Assembly: GCF_000369405.1 (NCBI RefSeq)
Contig: NZ_KB849994.1
Span: forward strand, 431,942-495,941
Direction: 5' to 3'
DNA length: 64,000 nucleotides
Origin: Acinetobacter sp. ANC 3929
Lineage (GTDB): Bacteria > Pseudomonadota > Gammaproteobacteria > Pseudomonadales > Moraxellaceae
In this document: piece after piece, positions 46,035 through 55,105 of the stretch
Layout of the letters: each line of letters begins with the position of its first letter
Position numbering within the stretch: position 1 is the first letter of the stretch
Notes under the pieces: generated by a model
Databases searched by the model: none
What the model saw: the letters and a program-made list of their open reading frames with translations, nothing else
What the model was told of the DNA's origin: nothing
Translations under genes and position numbers: made by a program

Positions 46035-46508
46035 TTATTTAAGTTCGTAGTCAGCTAAAAGACCTTCATGGTTATAGTGCAGAACAATATTTTTGGAATG
46101 TTGAATTTTTGATAGCTCATCCATGGGAATCAAAAAGCCCTCAGCCAGAATCGAATGTGTCACATTATTGATGGTGATTTTTTTCGCCTTACGATATCGC
46201 AACCAGTTATAGCTTGCCCATAACAGCAGAGAGGTACAACAGACTGCGACCATGAGTGCGAGCCAAAAGAAATTATGCAGCTGTACACTCATCTGCTCTG
46301 CAAAAATATAGTTTTTAATCAGTTTGCCTTGATATAGCCATAAAAATATTGCCAATAAGGGTAAAAATAATAGGGTCCAGAGTGCCCAGCCAATTCCTTG
46401 CAGCAAATAATGTGCGCCTTTATTTTTCACATAGCTGTGTTGATCAATATATTCAGGGATATCGAGTTGTGATACGTCCTCAATGATATTCAATTGTTGT
46501 TTGTTCAT
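46035..46508 (-). CDS. pgaD: PgaD, poly-N-acetylglucosamine synthase accessory protein
   Basis: A 157-residue inner-membrane protein with two helices (LLQGIGWALWTLLFLPLLAI and FFWLALMVAVCCTSLLLW), as in PgaD, which binds PgaC and is needed for c-di-GMP-dependent polymer synthesis. It overlaps pgaC by four bases and is the last gene of pgaABCD. The sequence is variable in this subunit; the call rests on topology and operon position. Confidence 0.88.
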   Translation of the reverse strand: MNKQQLNIIEDVSQLDIPEYIDQHSYVKNKGAHYLLQGIGWALWTLLFLPLLAIFLWLYQGKLIKNYIFAEQMSVQLHNFFWLALMVAVCCTSLLLWASYNWLRYRKAKKITINNVTHSILAEGFLIPMDELSKIQHSKNIVLHYNHEGLLADYELK

Positions 46509-47749
46509 TCTGCCTCACCTTTAAAACCACGATCTGGACTGACCCATCTCGCTCTTTTTTTACGTGTAAATAACGCTTTTGGAACCGCAACCACGGTTGT
46601 CATTGCTCCCAGCATCCAAAAAAACAAGGGGTACCAAATGACCCAAAAATAATTTCTAAAAAAACGATTTCCGTCATATCGCTTGTCGATGAACAAGCTA
46701 ACAAAAAATTGAATTAGACAGGTGATTGCTAAAATGACACCGTACCACTGGGGGAATAGAGACTTAATGTGCCATTCTGCCGATAGAGGAATAAATAACC
46801 CGATGAAAAATAGAATGATGATCAGAAAAATGACATATGCCCAGATCATGCTGATGATTGCTTCAAGGGCGACAGGCCACATTCTGAGTGCTGAAATTTT
46901 AAAGAGCTTGGGCAGGTAAGTTTTGATGACTTCGACACCACCTTGAGCCCAGCGCAATCGTTGCTTCCACAAGCCTTTAAATGTTTCAGGCATATAGATG
47001 TAACACAGGGCATTAGGAACATAGTGAATATCCCATTCTGCAAGTTGCAGTTTCCATGAGATATCAATGTCTTCGGTGATTTTATCATCTGACCATAAAC
47101 CGACTTGCATGAGTGCTGTTTTTCGAAAGCCAGCAATGACACCTGAAACTGTAAAAATACGTCCATAAGTACGTTGAGCACGTTTAATTAAGCCAATAAT
47201 TGAGGAAAACTCTCCCACCTGTAATTTCCCTAAAATACTTGAGCGGTTTAAAATCCGAGGATTCCCAGTCACTGCACCAACCTGATTAAATGCGGTCAGT
47301 TGATGCATCATCCAAATGGCCGCATGTGGATGCAATAAAGCATCTCCATCAATACAAATCAGATATTCATATTGGCTCACCATCATGCCAGAACGTAAGG
47401 CAAAGGCCTTACCCTGATTTTCTGCCAAATGAACGACCCGTAAACTTGGATGTTCAAGCATCAGTTCATCCAAAATCTTTGCAGTGTTATCAGCACTACC
47501 ATCATTGACAGCGATGACTTCAAATTTTGGATATTGTGTTTGTAGCGCGAAACGTATGGTTTCTCGAACTTGATCTTGTTCATTAAAACAAGGAATGATA
47601 ATGCTGCATCCTTGCTCTGAAATTGCAGGTAATCTGTCTTGCTTATATTCACGTTTAAAGTAGAACCATAATCCACCAACCATCCATGTCCATGCCATGA
47701 CCAATGGATAGAGAAAAGCAAATAAAAAAAGGGTTTCCATTAGGGTCAT
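46505..47749 (-). CDS. pgaC: PgaC, poly-beta-1,6-N-acetylglucosamine synthase
   Basis: A 414-residue GT2 glycosyltransferase that polymerises UDP-GlcNAc in the inner membrane. Motifs: NDGSADNT, CIDGDALLHP (DXD region), TEDIDISWKLQ and QRLRWAQGG. Membrane helices occur at the N-terminus (LFLFAFLYPLVMAWTWMVGG) and near 290-400. Start and stop overlap pgaB and pgaD by four bases, giving coupled translation. Confidence 0.96.
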   Translation of the reverse strand: MTLMETLFLFAFLYPLVMAWTWMVGGLWFYFKREYKQDRLPAISEQGCSIIIPCFNEQDQVRETIRFALQTQYPKFEVIAVNDGSADNTAKILDELMLEHPSLRVVHLAENQGKAFALRSGMMVSQYEYLICIDGDALLHPHAAIWMMHQLTAFNQVGAVTGNPRILNRSSILGKLQVGEFSSIIGLIKRAQRTYGRIFTVSGVIAGFRKTALMQVGLWSDDKITEDIDISWKLQLAEWDIHYVPNALCYIYMPETFKGLWKQRLRWAQGGVEVIKTYLPKLFKISALRMWPVALEAIISMIWAYVIFLIIILFFIGLFIPLSAEWHIKSLFPQWYGVILAITCLIQFFVSLFIDKRYDGNRFFRNYFWVIWYPLFFWMLGAMTTVVAVPKALFTRKKRARWVSPDRGFKGEAE

Positions 47750-49560
47750 GGGTGTGCTCCATTTACGTGTTGATTGATAAATGGATTGCGATAACTGATC
47801 GGGCTCTCATTTAAACTGAGTGGTGTAAATAATTGTTCATGCACCGCTTTTGCATTATCAAAGCGGTAATTGCTTAAAACCAATTTTTGGATTCCATGTC
47901 TTTGTAAGTTTAAAAACTGTTGTCGCAGGATCTGTAACTCCTTTGCAGAAGTCTGGTCTTGGTTCACTAAGGTGACCATCAGTCTGGCTTTTTCTGCGGC
48001 CGTTAAATAATCAACTTGCGCTATAAATTTTTGATACGTATTTAGATTACTCAGACTATCTATTTCAATATTTAGTAATGATACGAAGGGCAGATAGGTT
48101 TTAACAATTTGCGCTAAGCCCTGATCTGTTAAATCAGAGAGTGAGAGTTGTAGCGTTAAATGAAAGGGATTACTTTGGTTGAGATAAGGTGTGACAGCCG
48201 CTTTGACCTGTTGGGTTAGCTTTAAAATTTGAGCTTCTTTTTCCAGACAAACTGAGTTCACAACAGTGCTATAACGACAAGCAAGTTGTTGATCTGTTTT
48301 TAAAATAATGCCATCCAGATTGGGATTATTTCGAATCAGGTCTCTACTTAAATCGACTGCTAAATGAGTTCGCTTCAGATCGGGGAAGATCGGCATTTGT
48401 GCATAAACCCGATGGAAAACCCGCGTTCGTGTTTGCCAATGAGTACGACTTAAAATATCTTGAGCCAGTTTTAGATGGGTTGTTGGAAAGTAGGCTTGAT
48501 CCTCGGTATTTTCCTTTTGATTGGTCAAGGCATTAACGATTAAGGTATTGGTTCTTAATGCACTTAAATTATTTAATAAATCGCCTAACTGCTGATTGTA
48601 TAACGTGTTGTCCTGTGAAAATTGAGCCAAGTCAAATTGTAAACCTCGTATCGGGTCATAATCTTGACGTTGACCGTACTCCATAAAGCCTGTGAGTTGT
48701 TCACGTAAATTTTCCGCCGTTGGATTATTCGAAACAATGCCGCGTTGAAAAGTCGCATCATTGGCATTGTTTAATTTTTCAGTTCCCAAACTAAAAGACA
48801 GCGGAAAACCTGCCTGATTGGCAATTTGAGTGACTTGTTGGTTGACCGCACCATAGGGCCAGATGATTGCAAGCGAATCTATTCCTAATTTCTGTTGTAA
48901 GACCTGCTTGGATTTCACTAAGTCGTTGTAGATGCGTTGGTTATATTCTTGTTCAGATTCATAGCGTTGTTTGCTTGGATCATATTGTCGAGTCAAAGCC
49001 GCAGGTTTTTCATTTTTCTGTATATTGGCCAGTACACCTTTATGCAAATCGTGGCTATGGCTAGCAAATTCAACTAAACCAGATTTTTGAATATCTTGCA
49101 GTTGTTTCCAGCTCATCAAATTATTTTGACCATAGGCTTCATAAGCGGCTTGCGTATTGCCCTCGGTCCAACTGGTGACCAAAGCAAAGACAACAGGGAT
49201 TTGATATTGCTTGATTAATGGATAAACATGGCTATACCCACTCAGCGCCCCATCATCAAAACTAATCAGAACTGCATTTTTAGGCAATGGAGTCCCATGT
49301 TCCCGAGATGCCATAATTTGTTTTAAGGTAATTGGAGTCCATTCCGAACGTTTCAGCCATTCAAAAAATTGCACTAAATTTTGAGTATTAATGGCATAAA
49401 TATCTTTGTCACCATTCTTGCGTACATCGTCGCGGACATCATGAAAGGTCAGGCTAACAAAATGATGAGCATCAAATTTTACTTGCTCTGATGCAAAACT
49501 GTGCATAGGAAGGAGAAATACGCATGCAGAGAACATTTTAAAAATATTGAAAAACGTCAT
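47746..49560 (-). CDS. pgaB: PgaB, PNAG N-deacetylase
   Basis: A 604-residue periplasmic protein. A signal peptide (CVFLLPMHSFA, cleavage near 23) lacks an obvious lipobox. The CE4 deacetylase part has SLTFHDV, VLISFDDGALSGY and FASHSHDLH; the C-terminal half is the GH-like domain that binds or cleaves partly deacetylated PNAG. It removes some acetyl groups so the polymer can pass through PgaA. It abuts pgaA by one base. Confidence 0.95.
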   Translation of the reverse strand: MTFFNIFKMFSACVFLLPMHSFASEQVKFDAHHFVSLTFHDVRDDVRKNGDKDIYAINTQNLVQFFEWLKRSEWTPITLKQIMASREHGTPLPKNAVLISFDDGALSGYSHVYPLIKQYQIPVVFALVTSWTEGNTQAAYEAYGQNNLMSWKQLQDIQKSGLVEFASHSHDLHKGVLANIQKNEKPAALTRQYDPSKQRYESEQEYNQRIYNDLVKSKQVLQQKLGIDSLAIIWPYGAVNQQVTQIANQAGFPLSFSLGTEKLNNANDATFQRGIVSNNPTAENLREQLTGFMEYGQRQDYDPIRGLQFDLAQFSQDNTLYNQQLGDLLNNLSALRTNTLIVNALTNQKENTEDQAYFPTTHLKLAQDILSRTHWQTRTRVFHRVYAQMPIFPDLKRTHLAVDLSRDLIRNNPNLDGIILKTDQQLACRYSTVVNSVCLEKEAQILKLTQQVKAAVTPYLNQSNPFHLTLQLSLSDLTDQGLAQIVKTYLPFVSLLNIEIDSLSNLNTYQKFIAQVDYLTAAEKARLMVTLVNQDQTSAKELQILRQQFLNLQRHGIQKLVLSNYRFDNAKAVHEQLFTPLSLNESPISYRNPFINQHVNGAHP

Positions 49561-52025
49561 TAGAATCGCCCCCCAAAACCGAACAGGGCATAAGTTTGTT
49601 TTTCATTGATGCCATCATAGGGATGTTGTCTCCAACCAATGCCATAATGCAGTGCCCAGATCCTTGACAATTGCCATTCATGTCGATATTGCGCATCAAA
49701 AATGGGCTTGGAGCCATAATCTTGTTGGTGAAACATCCCCGCATTGATCGAGAAATTTTGATTGAAGTGACGTTCGTAATTTCGCCAAGTCAACCAGTCA
49801 TGGCTCAAGTTGATCGCCAAGCTATAACTTTGTTTAGGACTAAAATAAGCAACATTATCTAAATAATTTTTCCCTAAAAATGTTGAAAAACCAGCTTGTG
49901 TAGTGTGATGAGCGGTTTGGAAAACACGTTGGTTGTAGTTTGCAAAAAAATCATGGCGCTTATTACCATCACTGATATCCGTGTAACTATATCCAGCATT
50001 GGCTTGTCGGGATTCATTTTGTTGCCACCGAACTCTAGCAGCATAAGATTTGCCATTTTCACCTTGATCAATGGCTTGTAAGGGAATATTGGCTTGGGTG
50101 TTGATGGATAATGCGTATTGCCAGTAATCATTGAGTTGATGTGACCATTCCGCTGTTAAGCCTTGACGCTGCCCGTCAAGATTTTGAGAGGCAACCAGTG
50201 CCAAAGTTTTACCTTTGTCTTGCCATTCTAGTCCCAAACCAAAGCGTTGCTCTTGTAAGTTTCCATCTGCATATTTTCCCCAAATATCCTGATGTTCAAC
50301 AAATATCCGATAATTGTCTGCAAGCCATGGTGAATATAGCGAGGTATTGGACTCGCGATCACGTGTCCCTTTGAGTGATTGTAATAACTGGTTTTGCTCT
50401 GCACGGCTACGTGAAAAGCGGCTTTCATGGATGATACTGGCATGATTGCGATCATCTAATTCTTTATTACTTTTGATGACACTACTATCACTAGGGTAGT
50501 TTTTGATAAGTGCTTGGGCTTGATTGCGCCAAGACTGGATATCACCAATGGCCTGAGTATTTTGCATGTTATTGATACGTGTGTATTTTGAGTGAGGTTC
50601 TAAACCATTTAAGCGGTCAATGCTTTGTTGGGCTTGACGAGGATTTTCTCGCCAACGTTGGATCTTGGCTAAATCGTTTAAATATTGAGCATTATTCGGA
50701 GTTTTGCTGACGATCTGATTGAGATATTGTTCAGATAAATCTAATCGATTCCGATAAGCCATATCTAATGCAACTAACGATAGATATTCATTTCGATCTG
50801 GGTGGACATTCTTATCGATGCCTTTGGCTTCACTATATTCATATGTGGGAATCAGTTCATCAATCACGATAACCAGTGTATGTGCATCTTTATATTTTTC
50901 TTGTTCAATCAATGAGTAATAAAGAGATGTATAGAGACTAACATCAGGATAGTTCTTTTCAGCCAATAAGCTGCGATAGATCTTCTCAGCTTCGGCTGGT
51001 TGTTTATTTGCAAGGTATGCATCTGCAATGGCATGGCGCGTATATACTGGCATTTGTTCAATTGGCGGCAAGGAGACTAGTTTTAAAATGCTAAAAAATT
51101 GTTGTTTTTTGCCTCGATAATTTAGAGCGTAGAGATAGTCATAATAGAAACGATTGAACATAGGTTGATTGGTTGGAATTTGCTGGGAAATATGTTCAGC
51201 TTCGTTTAGGACTTGATCAAGTTGCTCAAAACTTCTGGCCTCACTTTCAGCACGTGAAGATAAATATTTTTGCTGTTTGATCGCTTCATTTACATTCTGT
51301 GAAAATTTTCCAATTCTATTTTGCCAAGCTAAATTCTCAGCATTCTCTTTGAGTTGATGCTTTTTGGAAAAATCGGTTGCCATGTCGTAACTGCCAAGAG
51401 CAACTAAAACATTGAAATACTCTTTTTGAATGGCGACATTGATGGGATATTGATGATAAGCCAGCTGAATTGTTTGTAAGGCATATGTGTATTGTCCCAA
51501 TAGACGGTAAACGTATGCGACGATGCTCAACTGTTCTGCATCCATCTCTGCTGTATCAAGATTTTTTAATATCTTTGCTGCTTCAACCAGTTGCTTATTT
51601 TCTGCACGTAATGCAGATTTTAGAATTGCAACTTTCATACGATTATGTATCTGATAAGGCTCAAATTTTTCGAGTAGAACTAATGCAGAATTAAACTGTT
51701 TTTGATCCCGTAAAAGTTTAACCGTCATGAGTTGAGCATATTCAGGATATAACTTTGGCTGAATTCGTTGGGTTAAATCGGTTAAGGTAGCTTTGGGGAT
51801 AGCTTGAATCTGGGAGGCTGACAATAGGTAATCAGCTAGAATATTCTGTTGATCAGGATATTGTTGTAACAACGATTCAAGGGTTGTCAAACCTTGTGTT
51901 ACTTGTCCATTTTTAATTTGATAAATAGCTTTTTCTCTTAAAAAATCAGATGTATGGGCATGTGACATATTCGCAATTAATAGAAACAATAGACTGGCTG
52001 GGAAGAGTGGCTGAGTTTTTTGCAT
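49560..52025 (-). CDS. pgaA: PgaA, PNAG outer-membrane export porin with TPR domain
   Basis: An 821-residue protein: signal peptide (LFPASLLFLLIANMSHA), periplasmic TPR repeats across residues 25-500, then a beta-barrel ending in Phe (YALFGFGGRF), typical for outer-membrane insertion. PgaA exports poly-N-acetylglucosamine for biofilm. It is the first gene of pgaABCD; a perfect CRP-type site lies about 45 bases upstream. Confidence 0.95.
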   Translation of the reverse strand: MQKTQPLFPASLLFLLIANMSHAHTSDFLREKAIYQIKNGQVTQGLTTLESLLQQYPDQQNILADYLLSASQIQAIPKATLTDLTQRIQPKLYPEYAQLMTVKLLRDQKQFNSALVLLEKFEPYQIHNRMKVAILKSALRAENKQLVEAAKILKNLDTAEMDAEQLSIVAYVYRLLGQYTYALQTIQLAYHQYPINVAIQKEYFNVLVALGSYDMATDFSKKHQLKENAENLAWQNRIGKFSQNVNEAIKQQKYLSSRAESEARSFEQLDQVLNEAEHISQQIPTNQPMFNRFYYDYLYALNYRGKKQQFFSILKLVSLPPIEQMPVYTRHAIADAYLANKQPAEAEKIYRSLLAEKNYPDVSLYTSLYYSLIEQEKYKDAHTLVIVIDELIPTYEYSEAKGIDKNVHPDRNEYLSLVALDMAYRNRLDLSEQYLNQIVSKTPNNAQYLNDLAKIQRWRENPRQAQQSIDRLNGLEPHSKYTRINNMQNTQAIGDIQSWRNQAQALIKNYPSDSSVIKSNKELDDRNHASIIHESRFSRSRAEQNQLLQSLKGTRDRESNTSLYSPWLADNYRIFVEHQDIWGKYADGNLQEQRFGLGLEWQDKGKTLALVASQNLDGQRQGLTAEWSHQLNDYWQYALSINTQANIPLQAIDQGENGKSYAARVRWQQNESRQANAGYSYTDISDGNKRHDFFANYNQRVFQTAHHTTQAGFSTFLGKNYLDNVAYFSPKQSYSLAINLSHDWLTWRNYERHFNQNFSINAGMFHQQDYGSKPIFDAQYRHEWQLSRIWALHYGIGWRQHPYDGINEKQTYALFGFGGRF

Positions 52026-52064
52026 AAAGTGTTTGGGTTGTTAATTATTTCTCTTTTTTATTTT

Positions 52065-52088
52065 AATATGTGATTTAAATCACATATT
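52065..52088. promoter_or_regulatory. CRP/Vfr-type palindrome upstream of pgaA
   Basis: A perfect 24-base palindrome with core TGTGA-TTTAAA-TCACA at 52069-52084, identical to the CRP consensus half-sites. It is 40-63 bases before the pgaA start codon. Position near the expected promoter could mean activation or repression. Confidence 0.7.
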
Positions 52089-52771
52089 GTCTTGCTTATG
52101 TACAGCTATGCTGATTGATCTTTAATTTAATAAGTTTATATCTATCAATATTTTATTTATTTTTTAAATTTCCACCTGCTGATATGGACATGTTTTTTTG
52201 TTTTTTCTATCTATGTGTTTGTGTATTTTATGTTTTGTATTCTAATGGCATAAATTGAGCAAGAAATTAATATTCAAATAAAGAAATTCTCATTACAGTA
52301 AATATCAAAAATATTGAGTTAAATTTAATTAAAAATATTTTTAAGTAAAATCATACAATTGTATAGAGCAATCTTTGTTTATATGTCAGATATCAATGAA
52401 TGAATAATGAAAATAGATTGGAAATATAAAATAAATGAATCTATAGATTATAATTACAAAAAATACACTTACTAAATTTGAGATTTAAATTTCTGTAACC
52501 TTTTGGTGTTGGATTAAGTGGTTGTATTCTAAGTATTTTATTTTTATTTTTATCTTTTTTTTGTATGGATGAGATTGTTTTACGACTAAATTTCAAGGTG
52601 GTTGTAGCATTTTTTTCTTGTATATATATGAATTCTTTAATAAATATTTTTTGACTTTTGATTGTTTTAATAACTTTATGAAAATAATGCTAATTTTTAT
52701 GTGCTAAATGATAATAAATTTAGATTTAAAGGGGGTAAGGTCTATTTTTATAATAGAGTCAAGGGGCGGGT
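52089..52771. other. Long AT-rich non-coding stretch
   Basis: About 680 very AT-rich bases between pgaA and the next ORF. No ORF with a ribosome site is seen. AAATGATAAT at 52706-52715 is the first of five such motifs (see regulatory entries). Such AT-rich tracts are typical H-NS targets. Confidence 0.5.
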
Positions 52772-53062
52772 GTGATCTATAAGAAAACGTTAGTGCTAGA
52801 TTTTGATAAAATGAATGAGAAGAATGAAGATAATGGTGTGAATTTATTTTTAAGGAATGAACAGGTTTTTGTTCTTACTATGTGTTTATGGAATACAAAT
52901 ATTAGCTATGTTTTTTTATTTTTGTATTTACTTATTTTTTTTGTGGAAAAAATAGATGATTTTTATTTTGTTGTAAGTTTTTCTTTAATATTTAGTCTTG
53001 TTATTATTGTTTTACTATTTTTTTTAATATTTTTTGTTGAGTTAGCTTTCTCCTATCGTTAG
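52772..53062 (+). CDS. Hypothetical 96-residue two-helix membrane protein
   Basis: The frame starts at GTG 52772 after AAGGGG with a five-base spacer. It encodes a charged N-terminus (about 1-35) and two strongly hydrophobic helices (VFLFLYLLIFFV and FSLIFSLVIIVLLFFLIFFVEL). Very Phe-rich in AT-rich DNA, so composition could mimic membrane helices; no family recognised. A motif AAATGATAAT lies 57 bases upstream, as before the neighbouring genes. Confidence 0.5.
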   Translation: MIYKKTLVLDFDKMNEKNEDNGVNLFLRNEQVFVLTMCLWNTNISYVFLFLYLLIFFVEKIDDFYFVVSFSLIFSLVIIVLLFFLIFFVELAFSYR

Positions 53063-53344
53063 ATAAAGTAAGAAAAAATAGAGTTTATAGAAAAATAATA
53101 AAAGTATAAATCTACATTGTAACAAATAATCGTGAATTAGTTGAAGTCAATCCATTATTAAATATTTTTAGACTTGTCAGTGCTTATTGATTTGGATGAA
53201 TTTGTTTTGCTAGTAAAACAAAAAAGTCAAATAATTATTAATTTCTCTTTTCGTATAACCTGTTTAAAGATTTGAATACAGAATAAAAATAAATTTGTAC
53301 CACTCCTTATGTTAAAGACAGCTTAACAATCTCCAAACTTTCCC

Positions 53345-53381
53345 TGAAATGATAATTTTTCTTATTGAAATGATAATTTTT
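53345..53381 (+). promoter_or_regulatory. Two 16-bp direct repeats with 21-bp period before the AraC gene
   Basis: TGAAATGATAATTTTT at 53345-53360 and again at 53366-53381. Period 21 equals two helical turns, the geometry of AraC-type half-sites. Related AAATGATAAT occurs upstream of the neighbouring genes. The motif also contains GATAAT of Fur boxes, so Fur is an alternative. Confidence 0.55.
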
Positions 53382-53415
53382 TTATTCAGTTTTCCAGTAG
53401 ATTTTTAACACTATA

Positions 53416-53431
53416 TGTGACTAATATCACA
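53416..53431. promoter_or_regulatory. CRP/Vfr-type site before the AraC gene
   Basis: TGTGA-CTAATA-TCACA has both consensus half-sites with six-base spacing. It lies 35 bases after the direct repeats and about 150 bases before the regulator. The rest of 53063-53568 has no ORF. Confidence 0.6.
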
Positions 53432-53577
53432 AAAAAAAGTTTTTTTGCCGTATTGGTAAGGGGGCGAAATTGCTGACTATGAAGGTTTTTTTAATTTGAT
53501 TAAATAATGTACTTGCATGAGTGGTTTTTGATTCCTTCTTGGAGGTGTGGTTCTTGATATGAGATAGAGTGGGTGAA

Positions 53578-54594
53578 ATGGTTTTGAGTAAGTCTAATCA
53601 AGTTAAATTAGTTTCTAGTGCGATGCAAAACCTATTGATTTATTTTTGTGTAAAAAATAATCTTAAAAATGCAAAATATTTGAGTGACTATAAAACCAAT
53701 GAGTTAATTCCACTTTGGGATTGGATTGAGTTATTGGAGGAAATTAATCAAAAATATCCAAAGCCAACACTTGGACTAGATATTTCAAAATATGCACAAC
53801 CTAAACATCTTGGTATTTTAGGTTATATTGCGCTGTCTAGTGAGAATATACTAGAAGTTCTAAATTCCTTTATAAAATATCAAAGATTATTCTGTGAAAC
53901 TAAACCTGCAAAAATGTCAGTTTGTGATGATTTTCTTGTCATTAGTTGGAGCGAAGACCCATATATAAAAAATAATCATCTTGTGGATGAGTTGTTGATG
54001 GGGGTTTTTTATGTTTTTTTAAATCAATTAGTCCATCCAAATATGATTCATGTACATAAAATAAACTTTAGTACGAAAAAAAATAAATTTTTCTATAATT
54101 ATGAAAATTTTTTTGGATGTTCTGTTGAGTTTGAAAGTGAGAATGTAGAAATATATATTTCTATGAGTAGCCTTGAACTTACGGTTCCAAATGCAGACCC
54201 CGTATTGAATGATATTTTAATCAAGCAAGCGAATATATTGCTATCAAAGCGTCCCCATCTCGATGTTTTTGATGAGTTAGTACAAAAAACAATAATACAG
54301 GCCGTGAGTAAAGGTAATATTAGCGTGGAATACGTAGCGAACCAGATTGGCTTACCATCGCGTATTTTTCAAATGAGATTAAAACAGCAAGGATACACTT
54401 TTAAAGAAAAATTAAATCAAGTCCGTAGAGATTTAGCTTTTGATTACCTAGCTGATTTAAATTTGAGTATTTTGGATATTTCAATGTTATTAGCTTATCA
54501 AGAGCAGACTTCATTTATTCGGGCATTTAAAACTTGGACGGGGATGAGTCCATTACAATATCGAAAGAAAAAAATTTTAAATTATCGTTCATAA
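53578..54594 (+). CDS. AraC-family regulator (AraC N-terminal DUF type)
   Basis: A 338-residue regulator with an Arabinose_bd-like N-terminal part (LGILGYIALSSENILEVLNSF) and a C-terminal double HTH (ISVEYVANQIGLPSRIFQMRL; LSILDISMLLAYQEQTSFIR, TGMSPLQYR). Adjacent to a TonB receptor gene, it probably activates that receptor when its ligand is present. ATG 53578 is used; GTG 53569 is in frame. The Lys-rich C-terminus is AT-driven. Confidence 0.88.
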   Translation: MVLSKSNQVKLVSSAMQNLLIYFCVKNNLKNAKYLSDYKTNELIPLWDWIELLEEINQKYPKPTLGLDISKYAQPKHLGILGYIALSSENILEVLNSFIKYQRLFCETKPAKMSVCDDFLVISWSEDPYIKNNHLVDELLMGVFYVFLNQLVHPNMIHVHKINFSTKKNKFFYNYENFFGCSVEFESENVEIYISMSSLELTVPNADPVLNDILIKQANILLSKRPHLDVFDELVQKTIIQAVSKGNISVEYVANQIGLPSRIFQMRLKQQGYTFKEKLNQVRRDLAFDYLADLNLSILDISMLLAYQEQTSFIRAFKTWTGMSPLQYRKKKILNYRS

Positions 54595-54827
54595 TTTTAT
54601 TCTTTAAGCTTTTAGTCATCATTCTCATCCAAAACGAAGTCGCAATGAGAGTTAAGCCTTGCTTTTGCGCTATAACTTTTCGATCGTATTTTATCCTGTC
54701 TGTCGCTTGATCAATATCCTCGATGTTGAACGCCCTATTTATAATGCAAGAGGTGACTTTCACGAATAAGTTGGAAATTTGATTGATTATCCTGAAAAAT
54801 AGAGAAGTTATTTACAATTTGATAAAT

Positions 54828-54846
54828 GTAAATGATAATTAATATT
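54828..54846 (+). promoter_or_regulatory. Fur-box-like site / AAATGATAAT motif before TonB receptor
   Basis: Nineteen bases including AAATGATAATTAATATT match 13 of 19 Fur-consensus positions by my count, and share AAATGATAATT with the direct repeats at 53345-53381. About 260 bases upstream of the receptor. Confidence 0.45.
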
Positions 54847-54869
54847 ATTTGTGGTGTTTGCATACTTCA

Positions 54870-55019
54870 ATGATTAATCCTCTCCCAACGTATGATAGAC
54901 AGCCGTTGATTCAAAATCGTGACCCCAATTACGATGTCGCACTGAGCCGATGCCTTAACTCTTTCATTGCTTACTTTAATATTGAAGAAGTTGACTGTTG
55001 CAGAACACTAATATTTTGA
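54870..55019 (+). CDS. Possible 49-residue ORF before TonB receptor
   Basis: ATG 54870 opens a frame encoding NPLPTYDRQPLIQNRDPNY and VALSRCLNSFIAYFNIEEV with balanced, protein-like composition, unlike the AT-rich surroundings. No ribosome site is seen. It might be a small protein, a leader peptide or a remnant of a lost gene. Low certainty. Confidence 0.3.
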   Translation: MINPLPTYDRQPLIQNRDPNYDVALSRCLNSFIAYFNIEEVDCCRTLIF

Positions 55020-55105
55020 TTTTATTGTTTTTATTTATTTAAATCCTTAATTATTTTATCGCCTCTTTAGGCAGACGATGAATTTTTATCTTTTGGTGAT
55101 GATGT

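Larger units (their letters stand above)
54595..55105 (+). other. Intergenic region upstream of the TonB receptor
   Basis: 511 bases. The first part is less AT-rich than its surroundings and might be an old gene remnant, but none could be identified. It contains the Fur-box-like site (54828-54846) and a 49-codon ORF (54870-55019). Confidence 0.45.

Noticed and set aside
54527-54763. Minus-strand 78-codon frame as a transposase remnant
   Set aside because: No transposase motif or terminal repeats could be recognised; it overlaps the AraC gene end.
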